Of a DNA stretch of 64,000 bases, positions 43,137 to 50,900 are shown piece by piece. Location of the stretch: contig CAVYPZ010000003.1 of the NCBI GenBank assembly GCA_963770535.1, forward strand, positions 2,914,001 to 2,978,000. Reading direction: 5' to 3'. The notes under the pieces were generated by a model. That model searched no databases. It saw only the letters and a program-made list of their open reading frames with translations, and had not been told where the DNA came from. Position 1 is the first letter of the stretch. Each line of letters starts with the position of its first letter. Origin of the DNA: RYN-230 sp963770535 (GTDB lineage: Bacteria > Actinomycetota > Actinomycetes > Streptosporangiales > Streptosporangiaceae). A program made the position numbers and the translations under genes.

Positions 43137-43189
43137 ATTATGCGGCACGACCCGGGTCTTGCGGCAAGCCCCCCGGTGCGCTATAGATT
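43137..43189. promoter_or_regulatory. Rifamycin-associated element (RAE) with flanking -10 boxes
   Basis: GGGTCTTGCGGCAAGCCCC (43154-43172) matches the published 19-bp RAE inverted repeat (GGGGCTTGCGGCAAGGCCC) at 17 of 19 positions and keeps the CTTGC/GCAAG arms. CATAAT on the minus strand (43142-43137) and TAGATT on the plus strand (43184-43189) each lie 11 bases from it. The minus-strand box points at helR. RAEs are known in front of rifamycin-inactivating and helR genes. Confidence 0.8.
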
Positions 43190-43290
43190 GAAAATGGAGG
43201 GGAGTGAGTCCTCTTCCTTTCCCTTGATCATCCGCTGCAGGCGGGCGGTCCCGCCGCGAACGCCCGCCCCGGCCAGCTCCTGATCCAGCC

Positions 43291-43341
43291 CCGGCACCGT
43301 CACGAAGCCGGCACCGTCACGAAGCCGGCACCGTCACGAAG
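43291..43341. repeat. 17-bp tandem repeat, three perfect copies
   Basis: The unit CCGGCACCGTCACGAAG is repeated three times without mismatch (43291-43307, 43308-43324, 43325-43341). It is in a non-coding stretch. The 17-bp period is not a multiple of three. Confidence 0.9.
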
Positions 43342-43541
43342 CCGGACAGCCACATCCTCCGCACGCCTGGCGCAGCCAGCCACCCCGCCCGCAGCCGCCG
43401 GCCCGGGGCGGCGCTACCACGGTGCCGCCCGGCCCTGCGGAAGATTCCACCTCACCGGCACCTTCGGGTGACGGCGTGCCCGGGACCGGGCCGTAGCGTG
43501 CCGGGAAGAAGACACCACCGGGGGAGCGGAGGAGAACACCC

Positions 43542-44312
43542 ATGAAGATTGCCGTAGCCGGGGCGACCGGAAGGGCCGGCCGCCCCCTCGTCGACGTGCT
43601 CACCGCGCAGGGGCATGACGTCGTCGCGATGTCGCGTTCCACCGGCGTGGACGTGATCACCGGGGACGGCCTGGCGGATGCCCTGACCGGCGCACAGGTC
43701 ATCATCGACGTGGCCAGCGGGCCCTCACCCGACCAGGAGGCCGCGACCCGGTTCTTCACCACGGAGGCCCGGAACCTACACCAGGCCGGCCAGCGGGCCG
43801 GCGTTGAGCGGATGGTCGTCGCGTCCATCATCGGGATCGACATGTTCACCGCGGGCTATAACGCGGCCAAGCGTGCCCACGAGAAGGCCATGCTCGCGGG
43901 CCCGATCCCGGTACGCGTGCTGCGCGCGGCACAGTTCCACGAGCTCGTCCCGCAGTTCGTCGAGTGGGGCACGCGCGACAGGGTGGGCTACGTGCCGCAG
44001 ATGCGCACCCAGCTGGTCGCAGCCGCGGCCGTCGCCCGGGTGCTCGCTGACCTGGCCACCGACCCCGGGCCAGGACCGGCGAGCGGGCCGGCCGGGGCGC
44101 CATTCCCGGAGATCGCCGGCCCGCGGGCGGAAAACCTCGTGGACATGGCCATGCTGCTCGCAGCCGCGCGCGGTAACCCGGCCAGGATCGAGGGCGTGAG
44201 CGACCCGGCCGACCCGGATCGTGATCTGTACGAGAACGGTGCCCTGCTGCCCGGGCCCGGCGCGATCCTGGCCGGCCCGACGTTCGAGGAGTGGCTCGGC
44301 TCCACGCCCTGA
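43542..44312 (+). CDS. NAD(P)H-binding NmrA-like atypical SDR
   Basis: A 256-aa protein with an N-terminal Rossmann motif KIAVAGATGRAGRPLVDVL (GxxGxxG), MSRSTGVDVITGDGLADAL for the cofactor ribose region, and a loosely conserved C-terminus ending TFEEWLGSTP. It is an atypical extended SDR, like NmrA or quinone-oxidoreductase-2 proteins, which act as redox sensors or reductases. GGAGCGGAGG lies in good position before the ATG. Confidence 0.9.
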   Translation: MKIAVAGATGRAGRPLVDVLTAQGHDVVAMSRSTGVDVITGDGLADALTGAQVIIDVASGPSPDQEAATRFFTTEARNLHQAGQRAGVERMVVASIIGIDMFTAGYNAAKRAHEKAMLAGPIPVRVLRAAQFHELVPQFVEWGTRDRVGYVPQMRTQLVAAAAVARVLADLATDPGPGPASGPAGAPFPEIAGPRAENLVDMAMLLAAARGNPARIEGVSDPADPDRDLYENGALLPGPGAILAGPTFEEWLGSTP

Positions 44313-44419
44313 CCGGCCGCGCCGGCCGGCGCGGCGCGGCGATGGGGTTCCCGATCATCGTCCTCGGCCGGCGGCGCGGGTCTGCCAGGGGCCAGGACCG
44401 CTGCGTGGGATGGTTTGGT

Positions 44420-45334
44420 GTGCGCGACATCCCGGTGGTTCACGTCGAGGAGGTCCGTGCCCGGCTCGCCGGGCGGTTCGGCCCCGCGGTGGCGGGCTGG
44501 TGCGCGGAACTGCCGGGGTTGCTGGACGCTGTCGCCGGCCAGTGGCAGCTGCGCCTCGGGCAGGCGTGGCCGGCCGGCGGGACTTCGGTGGTCGTGCCGT
44601 GCTGGTCTGACGGCGGCAGCCAGCTGGTCCTGAAGCTGACACCAGGGTTGCGGATCGCTGCCGATGAGGCAGCCGCGCTGCGGGAATGGGCCGCCTCGCC
44701 GCACGCGGTGCTGCTGCACGATGCTGATCTTGAGCGGGGCGCCCTCCTGCTGGAACGGGTTCAGCCGGGCACCCGGCTGGCGGATGAGCCGGGCCCGTGG
44801 CCGCTGGAGGATGTGGCACCGATGCTGTCCGATTTGCGGCAGCCGGCTGTGCCCGCCACCGGCTCCGGGCTGCCTGATCTGCGGCACCGGGTTGACTTCG
44901 TCTTCGAGCTGACCCGGGGGCGGCTGCGCCGTCACCCGGCCGCTGCCGGGGGAGTGCCATCGGGCCTTCTGGAGGACTCCCGGATCGCGGCCTGCGCGCT
45001 GGCAGATGACGGCCCGGTCGGGCTGGTGCACGGGGATCTGCATCCGGGCAATGTGCTGCGGGGCGGCCCCGGGCGGGAAATGGTGGCGATCGATCCGCGG
45101 CCGTGCCTGGGGGATCCCGCCTTCGACGCGGTCGACTGGGTGCTGGCCGGCGGCGGCGGTGAGGCTGCCGTGCGGAACCGCATTGCCCGGCTCGCTGGCT
45201 ACCTGGGCGAGGTGGACCCGGACAGGGTATGGGCATGGTGCAGGGGACTGGCGGTGGTCGTGGCCGTCAGCCTGCTGGGCCGCCGTGCTGATGATCAGGC
45301 GGGACGTGAGCTGCTCGGCATCGCCGCGGGATGA
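44420..45334 (+). CDS. APH(6)-like aminoglycoside phosphotransferase
   Basis: This protein of about 304 aa is similar to streptomycin 6-kinases, which inactivate streptomycin by phosphorylation, though many members have other substrates. Seen are the ATP-binding SDGGSQLVLKLTP with lysine, ERVQPGTRLADE in the hinge, the catalytic loop VGLVHGDLHPGNVLRG and the metal-binding IDPRPCLGDPAFDAVDWVL. GTG 44420 gives the family N-terminus. The upstream ATG 44342 has no ribosome site. It may confer aminoglycoside resistance, but this cannot be read from the sequence. Confidence 0.88.
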   Translation: MRDIPVVHVEEVRARLAGRFGPAVAGWCAELPGLLDAVAGQWQLRLGQAWPAGGTSVVVPCWSDGGSQLVLKLTPGLRIAADEAAALREWAASPHAVLLHDADLERGALLLERVQPGTRLADEPGPWPLEDVAPMLSDLRQPAVPATGSGLPDLRHRVDFVFELTRGRLRRHPAAAGGVPSGLLEDSRIAACALADDGPVGLVHGDLHPGNVLRGGPGREMVAIDPRPCLGDPAFDAVDWVLAGGGGEAAVRNRIARLAGYLGEVDPDRVWAWCRGLAVVVAVSLLGRRADDQAGRELLGIAAG

Positions 45335-45850
45335 CGCCCGGTGGCCGCGGTGACATCCCGGTGACGCCGGGGCAGGGAGTGCCGGGGAGGTGCCTGCCTT
45401 ATCGGCATGCGCGATGGGGAATCCGCCATCCCGGCTACGTCGCAGCACGCGAGATCGAACTGGCCCCGCATGTATCTGGCTCTCAGGCGGCAGGACACTA
45501 CATTGCGGGCTCTTCGCAGTTGAGGGTGTAGGGCTGGTGGGCGCGTCGGTGGCGGGGTAGAGGTCAAGGTCCTCCGAGGATCGGAAGTTCTCACGCTGCC
45601 GATCTGAAGGACCTGGGCGTTGCCACAAAACACGAGGCGGTGCGACTGTGCGGCCATGGGCCGGCCGACAGCGACACCTCGCTGAGGCTTCACGCTCGCG
45701 AAGTCATCCCTGCCGCCGTGCCGATGGACGGGTCTGTTCGGTCGCGAGTCATGTTGGCTTGGAGCTCGCAAGGCGGGCTGCCTGGGCGCGTGGATCACGG
45801 GCAGTTCTCGGGGCTACTCGTCGGGCTCGAAGCGTTGGCTGAGTAGGGGC
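45335..45850. other. Gene-free 515-bp stretch of falling GC
   Basis: The composition shifts from ~75% GC to about 60% here, marking the left side of a foreign-looking segment. Open frames on both strands (for example 45640-45846 plus) have no recognisable features. The segment may contain decayed sequence. Confidence 0.4.
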
Positions 45851-46456
45851 TCAAGTCTGGATGGCAAGGGCGAGGAGGGTATCGACCGCAGTTTCGAAGG
45901 GACGCGAACTCCGTTGTACCTGGGCGAGTAGAAGTCCCCCTTGGAGGGTGGCGAGCAGAGTGGTGGCGAGGTCGTCCGGGTCGATGCCGGGCGGGAGCTT
46001 CCCGTCGGCATGTAGGGATCTGAGTGCATCGCTGATGGCGGCTGCCCACTGATCGAACCCGGCCGCGATGAGCGCTCGGGCCTCGGGGTCACTCTCGGCG
46101 AGTTGACCACCGAGCGAGCCAAGTGGGCAGCCGCCCTTTGCTTTGGTGAGCTTCGCTGCGGTGATCACCATGTTCCGCCAGGCTTCGATTCCGTTCGCGC
46201 TGCTGAGCGTGTGTCCCTGGTGAGTGACGATGGTGTCGGCCTGGTAGTCGATGACCGCCTGCACGAGTTCGTTCTTGTCGGGGAAGTAGTGGTACATCTG
46301 CGAGCCGCTGACTTCCGCCGCCTCCTTGACATCTTCCAAGGTGGTGCCCGCCACCCCGCGCTCATGGATCAGGACGGCGGCCTCCTCCACTATTCGTGCC
46401 CGGGTGCGCGCTCCCTTGGCCGTGAGCCTCGGCCGGTCACTCGTCTCGTTGGCCAT
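45851..46456 (-). CDS. TetR/AcrR-family transcriptional regulator
   Basis: This 201-aa regulator has an N-terminal helix-turn-helix (KGARTRARIVEEAAVLIHER, then TTLEDVKEAAEVSGSQMYHYFPDKNELV) and a helical ligand-binding domain ending PFETAVDTLLALAIQT, close to the TetR_C_11/LmrA-YxaF group. GC content and codon use are lower than in neighbouring genes. It is divergent from an SDR it probably represses, sharing the AT-rich interval 46457-46553. Confidence 0.92.
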   Translation of the reverse strand: MANETSDRPRLTAKGARTRARIVEEAAVLIHERGVAGTTLEDVKEAAEVSGSQMYHYFPDKNELVQAVIDYQADTIVTHQGHTLSSANGIEAWRNMVITAAKLTKAKGGCPLGSLGGQLAESDPEARALIAAGFDQWAAAISDALRSLHADGKLPPGIDPDDLATTLLATLQGGLLLAQVQRSSRPFETAVDTLLALAIQT

Positions 46457-46553
46457 GCACCAATGTTAGCAGGATTTTGAGTTTGACAACCCAGTATCGG
46501 ACTGTCAGAGTGAGTCGCACAACCCATTTTACAGCGGGAGGACGACACATCAC
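46457..46553. promoter_or_regulatory. Divergent promoter region of the TetR/SDR pair
   Basis: TTTGACAA (46482-46489) supplies a TTGACA -35 for the SDR and, on the other strand, a TTGTCA -35 for tetR with TAACAT as a possible -10. The octamer ACAACCCA occurs twice as a direct repeat (46486-46493 and 46519-46526), 33 bases apart, and could be regulator contacts. Confidence 0.5.
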
Positions 46554-47303
46554 ATGACTGAACTAAAGGGCAAGACAGCACTGGTAACGGGCTCGACGAG
46601 CGGGATCGGCAAGGCTACGGCCATCGCCTTGGCCGCCCGCGGCGCTCACGTACTGGTAGTGGGACGCAACGAGCAGCGAGCCAAGGACGTGGTCGCCGAG
46701 ATCGAAGGCAGCGGAGGCAGCGCAACGTTCCGGCTCACCACGTTGAGCGATCTGAAATCGGCCCAGGATCTGGTCGAGTGGGCCGGTGAGACGGGCGACG
46801 GTCACGTTGACATCCTCATCAACAACGCTGGCGTCGCCTTGCTCGGACCAAGCAACGCAGCCACCGAAGCAGAGTTCGACGAGACCTTTGCACTGAACGT
46901 CAAGGTTCCGTTCTTCCTCGTCGCGTCACTAGCGCCAGCCATGGCCGAACGCGGATGGGGTTCGATCGTCAACGTCTCCACGATGGTCGCGAGCTTTGGA
47001 CAGGCAGGCATGGCTATGTATGGCGCCAGCCGAGCGGCTCTCGAACTCTTGACGAAGACCTGGGCTGCCGAGTACGGCGCTCGCGGTGTCCGGGTCAACG
47101 CCGTTGCGCCCGGCCCGACGCGCACCCGAATGATGGAAGGTGTCCCCGACGAGATGGTGAAGCAGCTCGCAGCACTAGCGCCAGCAGGTCGCGTAGCTGA
47201 GCCTGAGGAACTTGCTGCAGCGATCGTCTTTCTGGCCAGTGATGATGCCAGCTTCGTCCACGGCGTCACTCTTGCAGTCGATGGAGGGCGGGTCGCGACG
47301 TAA
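46554..47303 (+). CDS. Short-chain dehydrogenase/reductase (FabG-like)
   Basis: This 249-aa classical SDR has TGSTSGIGKATAIALA, VVGRNEQRAKDVV (Arg for NADPH), DILINNAGVALLG, IVNVSTMVASFGQAGMAMYGASRAALELL with the Ser/Tyr/Lys-like triad in which the usual lysine position is an arginine (YGASRAA), and the C-terminal VHGVTLAVDGGR. The Tyr-xxx-Arg substitution is notable, since lysine is normally catalytic. The gene is AT-richer than the surrounding genome, like its regulator, and looks horizontally acquired. Confidence 0.9.
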   Translation: MTELKGKTALVTGSTSGIGKATAIALAARGAHVLVVGRNEQRAKDVVAEIEGSGGSATFRLTTLSDLKSAQDLVEWAGETGDGHVDILINNAGVALLGPSNAATEAEFDETFALNVKVPFFLVASLAPAMAERGWGSIVNVSTMVASFGQAGMAMYGASRAALELLTKTWAAEYGARGVRVNAVAPGPTRTRMMEGVPDEMVKQLAALAPAGRVAEPEELAAAIVFLASDDASFVHGVTLAVDGGRVAT

Positions 47304-47354
47304 CACCAGCCGTACCAGGGCGACGTCTAGGAGTGAAGACATATCCCGCTAGTT

Positions 47355-47382
47355 AACGCCGATAATGAGCATTATGTTAAGT
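47355..47382. other. dif: dif-like XerC/XerD recombination site
   Basis: The 28 bases read AACGCCGATAA-TGAGCA-TTATGTTAAGT, that is XerC arm, 6-bp centre and XerD arm. They match the published actinobacterial dif consensus at about 24 of 28 positions. The XerD arm TTATGTTAAGT differs at one base. It is isolated in a non-coding, AT-rich stretch immediately after the low-GC TetR/SDR pair. It may be the chromosomal dif (terminus) or a dif-mimicking site of an integrated element. Confidence 0.75.
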
Positions 47383-47414
47383 TGACCTGATCCAGGGCAC
47401 CCCCCCATGTCCCG

Positions 47415-47433
47415 TCTCACCGAATCTGGTCCG
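47415..47433. repeat. 19-bp repeat, first copy
   Basis: TCTCACCGAATCTGGTCCG here and TCTCACTGAATCTGGTCCG at 56106-56124 differ by a single base. This copy directly precedes a transposase fragment, so it may be an old transposon end. A weaker relative (ACTGAATCCGGTCG) is at about 54534-54547. Confidence 0.5.
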
Positions 47434-47458
47434 TTGTGGCTTCTCACTCAAGTTTTCA

Positions 47459-47670
47459 TGGCTGCTGGCCCGGACGGTCACGCCGGAGACCATGCGGCCG
47501 GGGTGGGTGAAGGCCGTGCACATGTCCCGCTCCGTCCTGCCCTGCGATGCCCTGCTCAGCATCGACGAGCGGCTGAAGCATGCCGCCGCCAGGCCGGTCA
47601 TCCTGCCCGAGACGATCATCGTGGACCAGGGCAAGGTGTTCGTCTCGCGGAACGTCCGGGTCGTCGTTAA
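47459..47670 (+). pseudogene. Fragment of a Mu/DDE-type transposase
   Basis: The frame reads LLARTVTPETMRPGWVKAVH, then LLSIDERLKHAAARPVILPE and TIIVDQGKVFVSRNV. This is the start of a DDE integrase core, in which the aspartate of IIVDQGKV would be the first catalytic acid. Both ends are missing: it has no start, and after FVSRNV the frame passes into unrelated sequence. It is a remnant abutting the DUF929 fragment. Confidence 0.55.
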
Positions 47671-47871
47671 GGCTGCTATGCCCTGCAGATCCTGGAGGGC
47701 AAGACCTGGGCACAGATCACTGCGGCGCTGCACGACCCGTCCAGCCCCATCGCGCAAGGCGCCATCGGCGCCGCGAACGACATGACCGCCGCCATCTGCA
47801 AGATGACCGGCAACCAGCCCGCCAGCGCCTGCGCGGCACCAGCGATCAGGTCGCGAGAAGCCAAGCATTGA
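47671..47871 (+). pseudogene. C-terminal fragment of a DUF929-like protein
   Basis: An open frame without a start codon reads GCYALQILEGKTWAQITAAL and later IAQGAIGAANDMTAAICKMT, ending EAKH and a stop. The pattern matches my memory of the C-terminus of DUF929 (thioredoxin-like) proteins. The junction with the transposase fragment at about 47670 shows that this is a deletion or insertion scar. Confidence 0.45.
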
Positions 47872-47907
47872 CCGGACGCCAACCGCGACCCTGGCACCGA
47901 CGTGGCG

Positions 47908-49062
47908 TCAGCCTGACGATCCGTATTGGACGGGGACCTTGATGACCTGTTTCCTCGTCCAGGATTGGGCGCCGGTTACGGCCTGCCAGATGGTGAGCTG
48001 GATCCCGTGGACGGCCAGGGCGTTCCATCCGCCCGACGGGCTCGGGGCGAGGGTCGCAGTGCCTGGGGGCAGTGCAGGCAGTTGCCGCCACGCGCCCGCG
48101 GCGCTGCTGATGGCTGCTGCGTGGCGGTGGCTGAGGATGATCGCCTGGCTGCTGCCGGGCCCAGACGACGCGGATGTCAGGGTGGCGCCGTTCAGCGGCA
48201 GCGGCGGTGACAGTTTCCAGTGCGCGCCGCCATCGGCAGACCAGCCGGCCAGCAGGCGCGCCGCTGGCCCGGTTCCCGCGGCTAGCAGCGCCGTGGTGGT
48301 CTTGCCGGTGGTAGTGAGCCGAAGCGCGGTGATGGCCTGGTGTGCGTAAGCGGCGGGCAGTGCGGGACCGGTGAGCTGCCACGTCCGGCCGGTGCGGGAG
48401 AAGATCCCGGCGGTTCCGGGACGGCCGCAGCCGGTGGCGAGCATGGGATGCCCGGACGGGCTGAACGCCGCGGCGTTGAGGCTGCCTGGCTCGCATCGGG
48501 TTCCTGCCGGGGAGCTGGCGAGGGCCTCGCGGGTGGCCAGCCGGGTCCAGGCCGTCCCGCCGGGGCCGGACATCTCGGTGGTGCCGTCGGTGAGCAACGC
48601 CAGCAGGCGCCCGCTGGCCGGGTCAGCAGCCAGGGCGCCGGGGATATCAGCCAGCCCGGCATCGAGCAGGGCGGGTGACCAGGTTCTGCCGTTGTTCTTG
48701 GTGATGGCGAGCGGGGAGTAGGCGAGGTCCTGGCTGGGCCGGAACCCGGCCAGCACAGACCCGGCCGGCAGGCCGGTGAGGACGAGGCCGCCGTTGCTGG
48801 CTACCCCGGGCGGGGTCGCCAGCCGCCAGGTGCTGGTGCCGCCGGGGCGGACGAACAGCTGCCAGAAGTTGTTGTGGCTGGCGGCCGAACCGCCCATCAC
48901 GGCGACTGCCCATGTCCCGGTCGCGGTGGCCAGCGAGGTGGCCAGGGATGGCGGTGTGGCGGATGGGGCCGGGGTGGTGGCCTGCCCGGCCGTGTTGCCG
49001 CATCCGGCGGCCAGCATCGTCGTGGCCAGCAGCACGCAGGTCAGGAGGGCGGGGCGGTTCAT
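47908..49062 (-). CDS. Lipoprotein with Asp-box (sialidase-like) beta-propeller repeats
   Basis: A 384-aa exported protein. The signal peptide MNRPALLTCVLLATTMLAAGC carries a lipobox (LAAG/C), so the mature protein is a membrane-anchored lipoprotein. The rest has repeated beta-propeller blades with Asp-box-like turns (ITKNNGRTWSP, WSADGGAHWKL) typical of sialidase/BNR-like folds. A role as glycosidase is not supported: no catalytic residues are recognised. Its ATG overlaps the stop of the SCO-fusion gene (ATGA), making it the third gene of the copper operon. It may act as an extracytoplasmic scaffold. Confidence 0.8.
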   Translation of the reverse strand: MNRPALLTCVLLATTMLAAGCGNTAGQATTPAPSATPPSLATSLATATGTWAVAVMGGSAASHNNFWQLFVRPGGTSTWRLATPPGVASNGGLVLTGLPAGSVLAGFRPSQDLAYSPLAITKNNGRTWSPALLDAGLADIPGALAADPASGRLLALLTDGTTEMSGPGGTAWTRLATREALASSPAGTRCEPGSLNAAAFSPSGHPMLATGCGRPGTAGIFSRTGRTWQLTGPALPAAYAHQAITALRLTTTGKTTTALLAAGTGPAARLLAGWSADGGAHWKLSPPLPLNGATLTSASSGPGSSQAIILSHRHAAAISSAAGAWRQLPALPPGTATLAPSPSGGWNALAVHGIQLTIWQAVTGAQSWTRKQVIKVPVQYGSSG

Positions 49063-50900
49063 GAGGACCTCAGCGCGTTCCGGGCTGCGCCGGCGAGCAG
49101 GACGGCGAAGGAGGATTTGGTAGCGGTGGTTCCGGGGCCGGGATCGGTGTTGAGTTCGGCGCGGACCTGCCCGGCCTGGTCGATGACGTAGGCGATGTCG
49201 GGGTGGCTGATCATGGAGCCTGCGGGCAGGATCTGCGCGGCGATCCCGTAGTCCTTCCACACCTGCTGGAGCTGCCGGACGCTGCCGGTCAGGTACAGCC
49301 AGTTGGGTGTCTGGGTCAGGTGTTCCTGGCGGTCGAACGCCTGGGTGTAGGCGACCTGGTGGTAGACGGGGTTGGCGACGACCGCGACCAGTTCCACCTG
49401 GCGGTCGCTGGCGCCGAGGAGCTGCCCGGCGGCGCGGAATTCCTGGGCGATCAGCGGGCAGTCGCTGGTGCAGACCGGGTCCAGGAAGGTGAGCAGGACT
49501 ACTTTGCCGTGCAGGCTGGCCAGGCTTACCGTGCGGCCGTGCTGGTCGGTGAGCTGGAAGGCCTTAGCCGGGAAGTTCAGCGGCGCCGTCAACCCGGCGA
49601 TGGCCTCAGCGAGAATCGGATCCGCGCTGGAACTGGCCTGGGCGGCGGCCATGGGTGCAGCGCCCAGGATGATCAGCCCGAGCGCGCCGGCTGCGGCGAC
49701 CGAGCGGATGCTCGCGGTCGACACGGCCTGTCGCAGGGAGGCTGGCCGGATCCGCTTCCGCCAGCCTGCCGGGGCCGCCGGCGGGCTGGCGGGTTCCGGC
49801 ATGGCGGCCGTGCGTGGTGTGAGCGCAAGGTAGCCGCTCACGGCGAGCAGGGCGAAGGGGAGCATGCTGTTCGGGTCGGTGCCTAGCCCGCCGAAGAACC
49901 CGAAGTCCTCGATGAGCACCCAGTCTGCCAGGCATAGCACCGTGAATGCGATGACTGCCGGGCGTACCAGCCGCCGCTGCCCGGTCAGGAAGGCCCCGCC
50001 GATCAACGCGAGAGCCACCACGGCGATCAGGTTGACCGCGAACCCGTGCGCCTCGTCGAAGGAGGTGAACGCGCCGACCCAGGAGGCCAGGAAACCCGGC
50101 TGCGGCGTTTGCGCCATATCGCTGGTCATGCCGGCCAGCGTCGCTGGCTGGTGATGGATCATCCCTTGCCAGAATCCCCGCCCGGGCCAGGCCTGCAGGA
50201 CCGCCATGCCGACCAGGAACAAGCCGGTCCCGGAGAGGATCCCCCGGCCCAGCCAGCGGGCCTGCCAGGTATGGTCGGGCAGCGCGAGGAGCCCGCCCGC
50301 CACCACGTATATAAGGACGGCGCCGGGGGCACCGAACAGCCACGTCAGCCCAGGGGCGAAGATCCCGCCGAACGACTCGCCGAAGACCCACACCACCAGC
50401 CCCCACCCGGCGCTGGCCAGTCCGGCGAGGCGGGACAGCGGGCCGCGGGAGGAGGCGAGCATCCACACGCCGATGCCGACCTGGATCCAGACCGCTGAGG
50501 CGCCGGCCTGCATCGGGTGATAGGACCAGGTGGTCCCGGCCCAGTTCACCACCTGCTGCACCCAGTGCGGGGAACTCGCCGCCGTGGGCTGGATCACCTG
50601 CGACGGGAGGCCGATGGCCATCTTCGGCTGGGCCTGCAGGATGCCGTCGAAGATCCACAGCACGCCGAACCCGATCCGGAGCAGGCGCCTCCACGCCGGC
50701 TCTGCCGCGGTCGCGGGCATGCCATCCGCTGTGCCTCCCGTGGCGTGGGCTGCGGGCAGCCACGCCCTCACGGTGATCCAGGCGAATCCGAGCAGGGCGA
50801 AGATCAGCAGCGCGATGATTCCCTGGTGCAGCAGCGCGGTCTTGAACGCCGCCACCACGGTGGGATCGTTGACGTTGATCCCCGAATTCATCCCAGACAT
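49059..50900 (-). CDS. Membrane protein fused to a SCO1/SenC copper chaperone domain
   Basis: This 613-aa protein has about eight transmembrane helices in the first ~400 residues (GIIALLIFALLGFAWITV, GVLWIFDGILQAQPKMAIGL, VGIGVWMLASS, VLIYVVAGGLLAL, FLVGMAVLQAWPG, AVNLIAVVALALIGGAFL and others). The C-terminal ~150 residues are SCO1/SenC-like: VVLLTFLDPVCTSDCPLIAQEF with a Cys-x3-Cys copper site, and a histidine in MISHPDIAYVID. SCO proteins deliver copper to the cytochrome oxidase CuA centre. ATG 50900 has AGGTGG five bases upstream and overlaps the copA stop by one base. Confidence 0.85.
   Translation of the reverse strand: MSGMNSGINVNDPTVVAAFKTALLHQGIIALLIFALLGFAWITVRAWLPAAHATGGTADGMPATAAEPAWRRLLRIGFGVLWIFDGILQAQPKMAIGLPSQVIQPTAASSPHWVQQVVNWAGTTWSYHPMQAGASAVWIQVGIGVWMLASSRGPLSRLAGLASAGWGLVVWVFGESFGGIFAPGLTWLFGAPGAVLIYVVAGGLLALPDHTWQARWLGRGILSGTGLFLVGMAVLQAWPGRGFWQGMIHHQPATLAGMTSDMAQTPQPGFLASWVGAFTSFDEAHGFAVNLIAVVALALIGGAFLTGQRRLVRPAVIAFTVLCLADWVLIEDFGFFGGLGTDPNSMLPFALLAVSGYLALTPRTAAMPEPASPPAAPAGWRKRIRPASLRQAVSTASIRSVAAAGALGLIILGAAPMAAAQASSSADPILAEAIAGLTAPLNFPAKAFQLTDQHGRTVSLASLHGKVVLLTFLDPVCTSDCPLIAQEFRAAGQLLGASDRQVELVAVVANPVYHQVAYTQAFDRQEHLTQTPNWLYLTGSVRQLQQVWKDYGIAAQILPAGSMISHPDIAYVIDQAGQVRAELNTDPGPGTTATKSSFAVLLAGAARNALRSS

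Larger units (their letters stand above)
42801..43541. other. 740-bp intergenic region with helR leader and tandem repeats
   Basis: This region holds the rifamycin-associated element, two candidate -10 boxes on opposite strands, a possible 29-codon plus-strand frame (43194-43283, starting MEGSESSSF) and a 17-bp triple repeat. No other gene is supported. The helR transcript from the minus-strand -10 would have a leader of roughly 330 bases. Confidence 0.6.

Noticed and set aside
40599..43283. 894-codon plus-strand frame over helR
   Set aside because: Antisense shadow; only its last 30 codons lie outside helR and are mentioned as a possible short frame.
45295..45798. 167-codon minus-strand frame in the low-GC interval
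   Set aside because: Composition and lack of motifs suggest chance; it overlaps the end of the APH gene.
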